NCBI GenBank assembly: GCA_040901765.1
Contig: JBBDYG010000057.1
Location: 1-30,358 of the forward strand
DNA from: JBBDYG01 sp040901765
GTDB lineage: Bacteria; Planctomycetota; Planctomycetia; Pirellulales; Lacipirellulaceae
Direction of reading: 5' to 3'
DNA length: 30,358 nt
Shown here: piece after piece, positions 20,534 to 29,102 of the stretch
Layout of the letters: each line of letters opens with the position of its first letter
Position numbering within the stretch: the first letter of the stretch is position 1
Notes under the pieces: generated by a model
What the model was told of the DNA's origin: nothing
Seen by the model: the letters and a program-made list of their open reading frames with translations, nothing else
Databases searched by the model: none
Position numbers and translations under genes: made by a program

Positions 20534-20767
20534 TTAATTGCGACGGAACACCACGGCGCGGCTGATTACAATTCTTCGTCCCGTGCTGCGAGAATCCGAA
20601 TCGTCGCGCACGACGAGGCGTAATATGTGTTTGCCTGGCGGCAAATCGCAAGTGCGCCAAAGATCGCGGTCGATCGTGTTCGGACCAATATAGGCGTCGG
20701 CAACCAGTTCGTCCTTTACTCCATCATTACGAAGGGCAATGCTTTCTCGGAGCTCCGATGGAATCTC
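20534..20767 (-). pseudogene. C-terminal remnant of a deleted enzyme
   Basis: On the minus strand an open frame without a start codon reads from 20767 to the stop at 20534-20536, about 77 residues. It contains a sensible C-terminal stretch: KDELVADAYIGPNTIDRDLW, then LPPGKHILRLVVRDD, SRSTGRRIVISRAVVF and the stop. The pattern resembles the last beta-sandwich segment of large planctomycete glycohydrolase-type proteins (ADP-ribosylglycohydrolase or nucleoside-hydrolase-like), recalled from memory rather than searched. Its upstream part overlaps the 3' end of the lacI-type gene in another frame, so a deletion removed the body of the enzyme gene between the regulator and the transporter. Confidence 0.6.
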
Positions 20768-21767
20768 TCAATAGGAACTCGACAGGCATCCGATGAAGCA
20801 GCTTCGGCGGTTTCCGTCCGGTTTGAATCTGCTCAACCAGCAATTCCGCCGCTCGGCAACCAATGGCTTCGATATCCTGTCGAATCACGCTCAGGGGTGA
20901 CGCCAAGTATTCGGCGAATGGTGCGTCATCGAACATTACCAAGGAAATGTCGTGGGGAACCTTCAACTTGCGTTCGGCGAAGGCACGGAGCGCCCCAAGG
21001 GCATTTTGATTGCCAAATGCAAATATCGCGGACAATTCCGGATGCGCTTCCAGCAACTCACAACTGGAACGATAGCCAGAATCTTCGCTGAAGTCGTCGC
21101 CCCGAATAAGCGACGCCTTCGGCACGAGTTTGTGGGCCCGCATCGCCTTCTGGTAGCCCCGCAATCGTTCGTCATTGGATGACGTACCGGGACGTCCCTG
21201 CAGGCAACCGATCTCCCGGTGGCCCTTTTCGATCATGGCGCTCGTGGCGGCATAAGCGCCGTGCTCGTTCTCGGAGGTCACGGTCGTAAGCCCGACATCG
21301 GAGAACCAACGGTCAACGACGACAACGTTGGCTCCGTTGCGCTCCAGCGGTCGCAAATGCTCGCTTGACTCGCCGATGGGGCAGATGATCAGGCCCTCAA
21401 CTTGTCGCGACTGTAGATGGGTCAATAACTCCCTTTCATGGTCACTGGAGTCGTGACTGTCTGCCAGTAGCGTCGACAAGCCATGTCGTTCCGCGAAGAT
21501 CGTCGCCTTCCGCGCGATTGCCGCAAAGAAGGGGTTGGACGCGTCGGGCACCAACAGCCCGATCAAGCCCGTGCGCTGGGTTCGCAACGACCGGGCGACG
21601 TGGCTGGCTCGGAATTCCAGACCATTGGCCGCCAAGAGAATCGCTTTCTCGGTCTTTTCGCTGATCCGATACTGGCGAGCTTTTCCCGCAAGTGCCCGGG
21701 AGGCGGTCGACGGGGAGACACCTGCCACTTGGGCAACTTGCTCCAGCGTCACGGGTCCAGATGCCAT
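20727..21767 (-). CDS. LacI-family transcriptional regulator
   Basis: The product is 346 residues from ATG 21767, preceded by AGGGGAAG. Residues 6-27 are the helix-turn-helix (TLEQVAQVAGVSPSTASRAL), followed by the hinge helix (about 50-62). Residues 65-340 are the periplasmic-binding-protein-like effector domain (GLIGLLVPDASNPFFAAIA, then VEGLIICPI, RWFSDVG and DDAPFAEYL). The regulator most likely senses a sugar and represses the operon downstream. A longer frame to 21857 crosses the promoter and operator and is rejected. The final six residues (RKHCPS) come from a joint with the enzyme remnant. A 20-bp operator lies at its own promoter, so it is autoregulated. Confidence 0.92.
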   Translation of the reverse strand: MASGPVTLEQVAQVAGVSPSTASRALAGKARQYRISEKTEKAILLAANGLEFRASHVARSLRTQRTGLIGLLVPDASNPFFAAIARKATIFAERHGLSTLLADSHDSSDHERELLTHLQSRQVEGLIICPIGESSEHLRPLERNGANVVVVDRWFSDVGLTTVTSENEHGAYAATSAMIEKGHREIGCLQGRPGTSSNDERLRGYQKAMRAHKLVPKASLIRGDDFSEDSGYRSSCELLEAHPELSAIFAFGNQNALGALRAFAERKLKVPHDISLVMFDDAPFAEYLASPLSVIRQDIEAIGCRAAELLVEQIQTGRKPPKLLHRMPVEFLLRDSIGAPRKHCPS

Positions 21768-21801
21768 CTTCGCTTCCCCTTGGCCAATTTCAAAAAAACG
21801 C

Positions 21802-21821
21802 TTGCACAAACGATTGTGCAA
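21802..21821. promoter_or_regulatory. LacI-type operator, perfect 20-bp palindrome
   Basis: TTGCACAA and TTGTGCAA flank ACGA, giving a perfect palindrome centred on CG, the classic LacI/GalR operator form. It lies just downstream of the -10 box of the regulator's promoter, where repression would be effective. Confidence 0.85.
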
Positions 21822-21825
21822 TGTC

Positions 21826-21854
21826 ATAATAGCACTCGTCAAGTAGAAAAGCAA
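21826..21854 (-). promoter_or_regulatory. Promoter of the LacI-type gene
   Basis: On the minus strand TTGCTT (21854-21849) and TATTAT (21831-21826) are 17 bases apart. The predicted start falls inside the operator at 21802-21821, 50-60 bases before the ATG. Confidence 0.6.
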
Positions 21855-22245
21855 CAAGATTTAGCGTAGCGGCGGTTCAGACGACTTTCCAGTCGACACA
21901 GAGCTTGCAATCGTTTCTTTGCGAGGGGCGATTCAGTCATGTCGTGAAATGGGCACGAAGGTTTGTGGTTGACTTCAACCATTGGATCTTTATTTCTGGC
22001 CGACTGATTAACTACTAGATTTTATTCCTCCGGACAGTTTCGTTTTGGCGGCCCTCCGGGACGGCCACGACTCAGAGTTTTCTGCCGTGCGATAGAGACA
22101 AATAGGATCAACAAACACGGAATCGGTGATCGTTAGTTGGGCAGCAGCGCGCGGCCGGTTGGTGAATCTGAATCACGAACCGAAGTCGCAAAAGCCAATT
22201 TGGGAAGTGGGCACACCTGACATCCAGCACTTTAGGGGAAGCACT
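21855..22245. other. 391-bp divergent intergenic region
   Basis: The region separates the minus-strand sugar locus from the plus-strand secretome locus. A tentative plus-strand promoter is TTGACT (21969-21974) with TATTTC (21991-21996), spaced by 16 bases. An in-frame extension of the next gene to 22126 is not supported. No gene is seen. Confidence 0.4.
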
Positions 22246-23772
22246 ATGGCGCGTAACTACTCATCTTGGCGATTGACAAGTCTCATGCTCGGCGCCCTCG
22301 TGGCAAACGCGTGGATTACGCAGGTCACGCTCGCGCAATACACCTTCATCCAGGATACCGACAACAACGCGGCCTGGGACGACGTCGCCAATTGGCTCGA
22401 TGGTGGCTCCAATACCACCTATCCCAACGCACCCGACGCGACGGCACTGATCAATGCACCGACCTGGACGGGCGCCGCCCTATACACCCTCGCAATGCCA
22501 GCCACGGACGTGACCCTTGGCGCGCTCACCATCGATAACACGAACCATGCCAACAACTTTAGGAGCAACTTCACCAACAACGGCGGCAAGCTCATCTTCC
22601 AATCCACCTCCGGCCCCGCCACCTACACCGAAACTGCCGGCAGTGCCGAGGGGGCTGTAAACAGTCAATACCAGATCTTTCCCATCATCGATGTGCTCTC
22701 AGATTTGGTCATCACGCAAGATAACTATCCGAACCTGAATACCGGCACCATTTTTACCAATCTTCTCAACGGAGGTTCGAATATCGCGATCACTAAAGAA
22801 GGGTATGGCGCAATTCAGTTCAACCTCAATATCGCCCTATTTGAGGATGAAGGATTCCTCGGACAATACATCATCAATCGGGGTGGTATCCGCCTGATCG
22901 GAGAGTCGGCAATCGCCAATTCATCGGGAGTCACTGTTAACTCCGGCGGACAATTACAGTTGGCCGATAACAACCCTCAAGTCGTTCCCGTGTACAAACT
23001 GGCGGGTGACTCCGTTCTGAATCTCAACGGCGCCGGCAAGGTCGAGGATCCCTCCGAAATCACCACCGGCACCGCGCAAGGAGCGTTGCGGGTTGACATT
23101 CGGCCCACCCGAACAACCACCTTCGTAAATCCCGTTGTTCTTCAATCCGATAGTGTGATCAGCGTGGTTAACGCGGACACCACGTTTATTCTCGATGACG
23201 AGGTTTCTGGCGCCGGCGGCCTCACCAAGCACGGCAGCGGCACACTCACCCTCAGCAATGCGAATAATTCCTATTCGGGCGACACGACCCTTCTCGCCGG
23301 CGGACCCTTGAGCATCACCAATCCGTTTCTAGCCGATGACGCGGATGTCTATCTGGTAACAGGCTCGATCCTCAATCTGAACTTTAGCGGCACCGACGCC
23401 ATTCGCTCATTGTTCGTCGACGGGGTCGCACAACAAGTCGGCACCTATGACGCCGCCAACTTGCCGAGCCTGATCACCGGCGCCGGCGTATTGGATGTGA
23501 CGGCGCTGGGCGTGACCGGGGTTCCGGGCGATTACAACGGCGACGGCACTGTCAACGCCGCGGATTACACAGTATGGCGCGACGGCGGAGCGCTCCTCAA
23601 CGAAGTCGCCACCATCGGGTCGGTCACGCCAGAGGACTACGATGCGTGGGCGGCGCGATTCGGCAATTCCGGCAGCGGCAGCGCGAGCAGCGCGGCGGTC
23701 CCGGAACCAACGGCTTTGCTGCTGGCCCTGTTTGCCCTGTGTGGCCTGCTGACGGTTACGATTCGCCGCTAG
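22246..23772 (+). CDS. PEP-CTERM protein with autotransporter-type repeat and dockerin-like domain
   Basis: The product is 508 residues from ATG 22246, with AGGGG seven bases before it. Residues 1-30 are a signal peptide ending near TLAQ. The body is rich in Asn, Thr, Gly and Ala and is presumably a beta-helix. Around residues 325-350 there is an autotransporter-associated beta-strand repeat (GGLTKHGSGTLTLSNANNSY). Residues 427-480 contain GDYNGDGTVNAADYTVWRDG and a second EF-hand-like loop, as in dockerin type I pairs that bind calcium. The end (from about residue 485) is VPEPTALLLALFALCGLL followed by TIRR, the PEP-CTERM sorting signal processed by an exosortase. It should be exported and anchored at the cell surface. 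It is the first gene of the secretome cluster. Confidence 0.88.
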   Translation: MARNYSSWRLTSLMLGALVANAWITQVTLAQYTFIQDTDNNAAWDDVANWLDGGSNTTYPNAPDATALINAPTWTGAALYTLAMPATDVTLGALTIDNTNHANNFRSNFTNNGGKLIFQSTSGPATYTETAGSAEGAVNSQYQIFPIIDVLSDLVITQDNYPNLNTGTIFTNLLNGGSNIAITKEGYGAIQFNLNIALFEDEGFLGQYIINRGGIRLIGESAIANSSGVTVNSGGQLQLADNNPQVVPVYKLAGDSVLNLNGAGKVEDPSEITTGTAQGALRVDIRPTRTTTFVNPVVLQSDSVISVVNADTTFILDDEVSGAGGLTKHGSGTLTLSNANNSYSGDTTLLAGGPLSITNPFLADDADVYLVTGSILNLNFSGTDAIRSLFVDGVAQQVGTYDAANLPSLITGAGVLDVTALGVTGVPGDYNGDGTVNAADYTVWRDGGALLNEVATIGSVTPEDYDAWAARFGNSGSGSASSAAVPEPTALLLALFALCGLLTVTIRR

Positions 23773-23807
23773 GTTGTCGCTGCGAGAGGGCGATTTTTTC
23801 AGAAGTG

Positions 23808-23822
23808 CTGTTCCAGGAACAG
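23808..23822. promoter_or_regulatory. 15-bp palindrome CTGTTCC-A-GGAACAG
   Basis: A perfect palindrome in the 79-bp gap between the PEP-CTERM gene and the pseudopilin gene, 30 bases before the next start codon. It is a possible regulator-binding site or mRNA hairpin. Confidence 0.4.
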
Positions 23823-23851
23823 GGAACGGAGTTGAATAAGGAGTCATCGAG

Positions 23852-24910
23852 ATGAGGCAATTCTCTCCGATTCGCTACATGCTGCGACGAGGTTTTACCC
23901 TCGTGGAGCTCTTGGTCGTAATCGCCATCATCGGCATTCTTGTAGCGCTGTTGCTGCCGGCCATCCAGTCTGCCCGCGAGGCTGCGCGACGCTCGCAATG
24001 TACGAACAACCTTCGTCAGTTGGGACTGGCGGCGCACAATTTTGAAGGTGCCAAGAAATCTTTTCCGCTCGGACGAGGTGCTGGCTTCAAGACCAATCCC
24101 GATGGCACCACTTCGGTAATCCAGCAGTGGAGCCACTTGGCCCACCTCTTGCCCTACGTGGAGGAACCGTCAGTCCACGACCTTTGCAATTTTAACGAAA
24201 ACTCCGCTTCTAGCGCTGCGAAATTGGTCCAGATTGGCTTTTTTCTTTGCCCGAGTGATTACGGCGAAGATCGTATGAATGTCCCCGTTTGCCATGCAGG
24301 CGGGTGGGCAGACGCCGGCCGCACCAACTATCACGGCAGCGGCGGCAACGACACGGGCCAGACGAAACCAATCGGCGGCGTCATGGTCGAGCAAAACAAC
24401 GGCATCTTCGTCACCAATCTGGCCGTCAAGTTCAAGCACATCACCGATGGCACTTCGCACACGGCGTTATACAGCGAGTCGATTCGCGGCGACGGCAATA
24501 ACAATTTGTTGGAGTTTCCCGGCGATTGGTTCCGGATTTCGGGAACAAACCAAACTGCAGATGAGGTGCGCAAGAGGTGCTTAGGGCTGAATCCGCCGAC
24601 GGGCACAGGCGGCAGTCAGTTTTCCTGCAGAGGACGCAACTGGGTGCATGGCGACTACACGACGTCCCGTTACAACCACGTCATGCCGCCCAATGGTATT
24701 AGCTGCAACCAGACAAGCAAGGGCAACGTCGACGCAATTACGATCAACGAGGACGGCGGCGCCACCACCGCCTCCAGCCGGCATAACGGCGGCGTGAACA
24801 TGGCATGTGCCGACGGCAGCACGCACTTCGTCAGCGAGGACATCGATTACTTGATTTGGAGTGCGCTGGGATCGCGTAACGGCGCTGAAACGGTGGGAAG
24901 CGCATTTTGA
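23852..24910 (+). CDS. DUF1559 prepilin-like secreted protein
   Basis: The product is 352 residues. ATG 23852 has AAGGAG eight bases upstream. The N-terminus is a type IV prepilin signal: RRGFTLVELLVVIAIIGILV, cut by prepilin peptidase between Gly and Phe, then a hydrophobic helix and the continuation PAIQSAREAARRSQCTNN. The remainder is the DUF1559 domain, the large planctomycete pseudopilin-like family, ending with the usual HNGGVNMACADGSTHFVSE motif. Its function is unknown; a cell-surface fibre or secretion role is suspected. It follows the first PEP-CTERM gene by 79 bp on the same strand. Confidence 0.92.
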   Translation: MRQFSPIRYMLRRGFTLVELLVVIAIIGILVALLLPAIQSAREAARRSQCTNNLRQLGLAAHNFEGAKKSFPLGRGAGFKTNPDGTTSVIQQWSHLAHLLPYVEEPSVHDLCNFNENSASSAAKLVQIGFFLCPSDYGEDRMNVPVCHAGGWADAGRTNYHGSGGNDTGQTKPIGGVMVEQNNGIFVTNLAVKFKHITDGTSHTALYSESIRGDGNNNLLEFPGDWFRISGTNQTADEVRKRCLGLNPPTGTGGSQFSCRGRNWVHGDYTTSRYNHVMPPNGISCNQTSKGNVDAITINEDGGATTASSRHNGGVNMACADGSTHFVSEDIDYLIWSALGSRNGAETVGSAF

Positions 24911-25039
24911 CCAGTATTGATCGTCTAGCCCCTATTTCATCCCTTGCACCTGCATAAGGTATTGCACCATTTGGACTCAGATGTTTGCTGTTGATGGCAT
25001 TCGACACCGCTATAGCGACTTTTTTAGAGGGAGTGACTA

Positions 25040-25879
25040 ATGATTGACCTATTGTCTCGACGCTGTACTTTCCTTACCGTTGCCCTAGCGGCCATTCTCG
25101 GGTCGTACGGCGAATCGCGGGCGGCCATGATGATTACGGCTTTCGATGCGCCAATCAGTGAGAACTTTAACACGTTTGCAGGCACGATAGCGTCGATTCC
25201 AACTAACTTTACTTGGACGCCGGACGCAGCGCCGGGTTCAGCTACTAACATTGAGCGAGGATTCTTTAATCCTGCTCTGCAGGCGTACAACAACAACAAT
25301 GGATTGTACGCACTGTATTACAGCTCAACGGACGATCAATCCGACCGCGCTTTCGGCACCAAGCGCCAGCCGAACTCTGTCCCAATCATCCTTGCGTGGA
25401 GCTTTGTAAATCAAACGGGCGCGGATATTTCGAATTTCAACGTCAGTTGGGATGTCGAACAATACACGCAGGGGGGACGACCGACCAAAATCGATTTCGA
25501 CTACGATGCGAACGGCGCAGGCGCAACTCAGGCAGGAATTGTCGGAACGACGCTCACCACGGCGCAGACAGGCACACCGACTTCCGGGGCAAATCTCCCC
25601 GGTGGCACCCCACCGGGTGGCGGCCCGCCGATCGTCACTTCGCGCTCCGTATCGATTTCCTTGGCAACGCCCCTGGCGAACGGCCAATTGATTGATTTCC
25701 GCTGGGTAACAACTGGCGTCGAACCAAGCGGCGCTAATGCGCACTTTGGCCTTGATAATTTGTCGGTGACCGCGACTCGACTGGTTCCAGAACCCTCCGC
25801 TGCTTCGATCTGCGGACTAGGGTGCGCGCTCGGCGGTCTGACTCGAGTCTTGAGCAGGCGGCGCTCGACAGCGCGCTAA
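25040..25879 (+). CDS. PEP-CTERM surface protein
   Basis: The product is 279 residues, with GAGGGAG seven bases before ATG 25040. Residues 1-29 are a signal peptide ending near SRAAM. The mature part is a soluble beta-rich domain with many Asn, Thr and Gly residues. A Gly/Pro-rich linker follows at about residues 180-200. The C-terminus VPEPSAASICGLGCALGGL, followed by an Arg-rich end, is the PEP-CTERM signal for exosortase-dependent sorting to the cell surface. It is unlike the first PEP-CTERM protein outside the tail. A small hairpin (CGCTATAGCG) with a T run at about 25012-25026 may end the previous transcript. The sulfatase gene starts 30 bp later. Confidence 0.85.
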   Translation: MIDLLSRRCTFLTVALAAILGSYGESRAAMMITAFDAPISENFNTFAGTIASIPTNFTWTPDAAPGSATNIERGFFNPALQAYNNNNGLYALYYSSTDDQSDRAFGTKRQPNSVPIILAWSFVNQTGADISNFNVSWDVEQYTQGGRPTKIDFDYDANGAGATQAGIVGTTLTTAQTGTPTSGANLPGGTPPGGGPPIVTSRSVSISLATPLANGQLIDFRWVTTGVEPSGANAHFGLDNLSVTATRLVPEPSAASICGLGCALGGLTRVLSRRRSTAR

Positions 25880-25909
25880 TTTTGCCAGGATGATAAACAG
25901 GCACGTCTA

Positions 25910-27340
25910 ATGCGATTGCTCGTTTTCCTACTCGGTGGCATGGGTACCATGATCGGCGGCGCCGGGGCAGTCGCCGCCGACCCCCAGCCGCCCAACGTCG
26001 TCCTCATCCTGGCCGACGATCTAGGGTGGACCGACTTGGGTTGCTACGGCAGCGATCTGTACCAGTCGCCGCACATCGACGGGCTGGCGCGCGACGGCAT
26101 GCGATTCACTGCAAATTACTCCGCATGCAACGTCTGCTCGCCCACGCGGGCTGCGTTGCTCACCGGCAAGTATCCGGCACGACTGCACATCACCGATTGG
26201 ATACCGGGCCTGCCGCCGGAGAATCCCAAGCTCACCGTTCCGGACTTCACGAAGCAACTGCCGCGAGAGGAAACGACGCTGGCCGAGCAATTGCACGACG
26301 CCGGTTACGCGACGGCTTCGATCGGCAAGTGGCACCTGGGCGGACCAGAGTTTTACCCGGAGCATCACGGGTTTGACCTCAACATCGCCGGGACCGACCA
26401 ACCGCGGCCCCAGCCGGGCTATTTTGCTCCCTACAACATCGACACGATCAAGCAAGGCCCCAAGGGCGAGTACATCACTGATCGGCTCGGCGACGAAGCG
26501 GTAAAGTTCATCCGGGACAACTCCGATCAGCCATTCTTCCTCTACCTGCCGCACTTTGCCGTTCACACGCCGATCCAAGGCAAGAAGGAATTGGTCAACC
26601 GTTTTCAAGCGAGTGTCCATGACGGAATGCAGCACACGAACGCAGTGTACGCAGCCATGATCGACAGCATGGATCAAACCGTCGGCCGTATCCGCCAAAC
26701 GCTCGACGAACAGGGCATCGCGGACCGCACGATCATCATCTTCACGTCTGACAACGGCGGCCGAATTCCGACATCCTCCAATGCGCCGCTGCGAGCGGGA
26801 AAAGGTTCGTGCTATGAAGGCGGCGTGAGGGTGCCGCTCATCGTCTATTGGCCAAATGTGACGCCGGGCGGAAGCGAATGTGCGACGCCCGTGATCACCA
26901 TGGACCTCTACCCGACGATCCTGGAGATGATCGGCACTTCGGATGCCGAGAAGGTAGCGCTCGACGGCTTGAGTCTCGCTCCACTTCTTCGTCAGAACGG
27001 TGATCTCCCCGAACGGCCCTTGTTCTGGCACTACCCGCACTATCAACACTACCAACAGGAAGGCACGACGCCCTACGGCGCAATCCGCCGCGGCGACTAC
27101 CGTCTCATCGAATTCTACGACGACAACCGCGTCGAGCTGTATAACCTGCGCGACGACGTTGGCGAACGGAACAACCTCGCCGATTCCTCGCCGGCCCTGG
27201 TGAAATCGCTGCGAGATGAGCTTCACACGTGGCTCCGCGCTGTCGACGCGCAGATGCCGACGCCGAACCCGGGCTACGATCCAACGAAGCCGGAGCACAC
27301 GCCGCCGGCAAAGCGGTCAGCCGACCGATCACAACGATAG
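25910..27340 (+). CDS. Sulfatase (arylsulfatase A type)
   Basis: The product is 476 residues. Residues 1-23 are a signal peptide. The metal-binding start is LADDLGWTDLGCYG (34-47) with Asp36 and Asp37. The active-site motif CSPTR (76-80) followed by AALLTGKYPAR carries Cys76, which a formylglycine-generating enzyme would convert. GKWHLGG and the later SDNGG continue the alkaline-phosphatase-like fold (PF00884). It would remove sulfate esters from carbohydrates in the periplasm or outside the cell. Large sulfatase sets are typical of planctomycetes. The carboxy-terminal end is basic. It is 30 bp after the second PEP-CTERM gene, so it may be cotranscribed. Confidence 0.95.
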   Translation: MRLLVFLLGGMGTMIGGAGAVAADPQPPNVVLILADDLGWTDLGCYGSDLYQSPHIDGLARDGMRFTANYSACNVCSPTRAALLTGKYPARLHITDWIPGLPPENPKLTVPDFTKQLPREETTLAEQLHDAGYATASIGKWHLGGPEFYPEHHGFDLNIAGTDQPRPQPGYFAPYNIDTIKQGPKGEYITDRLGDEAVKFIRDNSDQPFFLYLPHFAVHTPIQGKKELVNRFQASVHDGMQHTNAVYAAMIDSMDQTVGRIRQTLDEQGIADRTIIIFTSDNGGRIPTSSNAPLRAGKGSCYEGGVRVPLIVYWPNVTPGGSECATPVITMDLYPTILEMIGTSDAEKVALDGLSLAPLLRQNGDLPERPLFWHYPHYQHYQQEGTTPYGAIRRGDYRLIEFYDDNRVELYNLRDDVGERNNLADSSPALVKSLRDELHTWLRAVDAQMPTPNPGYDPTKPEHTPPAKRSADRSQR

Positions 27341-27604
27341 GGCCAGCAGACCAAAACCGAAGGACAAACGCAGCTTTGCTCCATTGTGCGCACGGCGCAG
27401 AAGGCCGATCGATAGGACGAAACCATTAATTGACAGCATGGCTGCGATCCGTAGTATCGCTTTTGCAAGCCCATAAGGCTGAAGATGACTCGCAACTTGG
27501 CATGGCCCGCAATCGTGGTGACTCCCGCAGCGGATCAAAATTTCTATCCGTGGCGGCTGTGCGCCGCCACCGGATGCCCTGGCTCGTTAAGAAAGCGTGC
27601 AATC

Positions 27605-28945
27605 ATGACAACGTTATGGAAATTGGCGGCGTTTGTTCTAATCGTGGGCTCGCTGAGTTGTCCCGCCGACGCGACTACGTATTACATCGATTCCGTCAAC
27701 GGCAATGACAACAATTCCGGTACGAGTTCGCTGCAGCCGTGGCAGACCATCTCGAAAATTCAGGGTACCGCACTATCCGCTGGGGACTCGGTGCTGTTTG
27801 CCAGGGGTTCTGGTTACAACCAGTGTTTTTACGTCGATTACTCGGGAGCCTTCGGCAATCCCATTACCATTGGCGCCTACGGCACTGGCACCGCTCCCGC
27901 TTTCACCAACGCCACGTTCGCCCAGGGTAACTTTGGCAATTGCATCAGGATCCGTGGCGACTATGTGACGGTGGACGGTCTTTACTTCTACAGTACCGCC
28001 GCGGTCGCCGGCGATCCCGCCCAATACTCCCCAGGAGATGGACCGTTGGTATGGCAAATGGGCGCGGTCAATATCGAAAGCGGGTGCGACCGATGCACTG
28101 TCCAGAATTGCGAGTTCTATGACTGCGTCGCAGGCATCAGAACCAGAGGGCAGTACACACTCATGCAGTCCAATCATATCCACGACTGCAGCCGGGTGAT
28201 GGTGCCTTACACTGGCAATTGGGGCCCCCTCGGCATTTGGATGGGAGCGGACCACCAGACGGCTAACGGCAATACCATCAGAAATATGATCTCGAGCGCT
28301 GGCACTGCGAACATCAAGGGAGGCGCTTTTGAGGTCGATGACAATCGGATCAGCAAGTACGATATCAAGATCAGCCGTAATTTCACGCAAAACAACTGCG
28401 GCTTCCTGGAGTGTGTATTCGACGTTCCTAGCAATACCGCCTCACCCGCGTACGACGGCTGGGTCATTACCTTCAACGTTAGCGACGATTATCAGGCTTT
28501 CACAAAGCTCCGGTACTCTAAGAATTGCGCCGTCAACAACAACACCATTCTCAGCCGGAAAAGTGATAACGGGGGAGAGCAGGCCGTCTTCGTGGTGCGA
28601 GGCCACAATAAACAAAATCGTTTCAAGAACAACCTTATCATGACCAAGTACAACAAGGAGATTTTCGATACCGCCGGCGACTCGCCCGGAGACATTATCC
28701 AGACCAACCACTACTACGCGGTTGGGACCCTCGTGATGGGCGACGAAGGGCCGGGCTCCAACCCAACCTATGGTGACGCGAAATTTGTGAATTCGGCCGC
28801 GACGACCGCGGCGGGCTACAAAATTCTGTCGACCAGTCCCTGCAAGAACACGGGGCAAAACCTAGGCTACATTAGCGATTTTGAGTTTTTCCCGATCCCG
28901 TATGGCAGCAATCCGGATAAGGGAGCCTTCGAGTATCATCCGTGA
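27605..28945 (+). CDS. Secreted right-handed parallel beta-helix protein
   Basis: The product is 446 residues from ATG 27605; the longer frame to 27485 has an unlikely N-terminus and is rejected. Residues 1-24 are a signal peptide. The mature start TTYYIDSVNGNDNNSGTS is followed by PWQTISKIQGTALSAGDSVL, the usual entry to a pectate-lyase-like beta-helix. Repeats rich in Asn, Gly and Cys follow (for example CTVQNCEFYDC and NHIHDCS), as do turns with NNNTILSR. Such proteins often bind or cut polysaccharides; catalytic residues cannot be fixed by eye. It lies next to a sulfatase and a glycosidase-like gene, which fits polysaccharide breakdown. Confidence 0.85.
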   Translation: MTTLWKLAAFVLIVGSLSCPADATTYYIDSVNGNDNNSGTSSLQPWQTISKIQGTALSAGDSVLFARGSGYNQCFYVDYSGAFGNPITIGAYGTGTAPAFTNATFAQGNFGNCIRIRGDYVTVDGLYFYSTAAVAGDPAQYSPGDGPLVWQMGAVNIESGCDRCTVQNCEFYDCVAGIRTRGQYTLMQSNHIHDCSRVMVPYTGNWGPLGIWMGADHQTANGNTIRNMISSAGTANIKGGAFEVDDNRISKYDIKISRNFTQNNCGFLECVFDVPSNTASPAYDGWVITFNVSDDYQAFTKLRYSKNCAVNNNTILSRKSDNGGEQAVFVVRGHNKQNRFKNNLIMTKYNKEIFDTAGDSPGDIIQTNHYYAVGTLVMGDEGPGSNPTYGDAKFVNSAATTAAGYKILSTSPCKNTGQNLGYISDFEFFPIPYGSNPDKGAFEYHP

Positions 28946-29102
28946 TTGACTGGGGAGGGGGTCAGGAAGGCTCTGTAGGTTCGGGGCCGAAGCCGGCATC
29001 AACTGCCATGCCTGCCGTTGATTGGTTTTTCGTGCGTTCGAGCAGTCGCAGCACAATACTCGCCGCAGGTTAACTCTTGGGCAAATCGAGGCGGACCAAC
29101 AA

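Noticed and set aside
26021..27298. Long minus-strand ORF of 425 codons
   Set aside because: It is the antisense shadow of the sulfatase gene, whose motifs are unambiguous.
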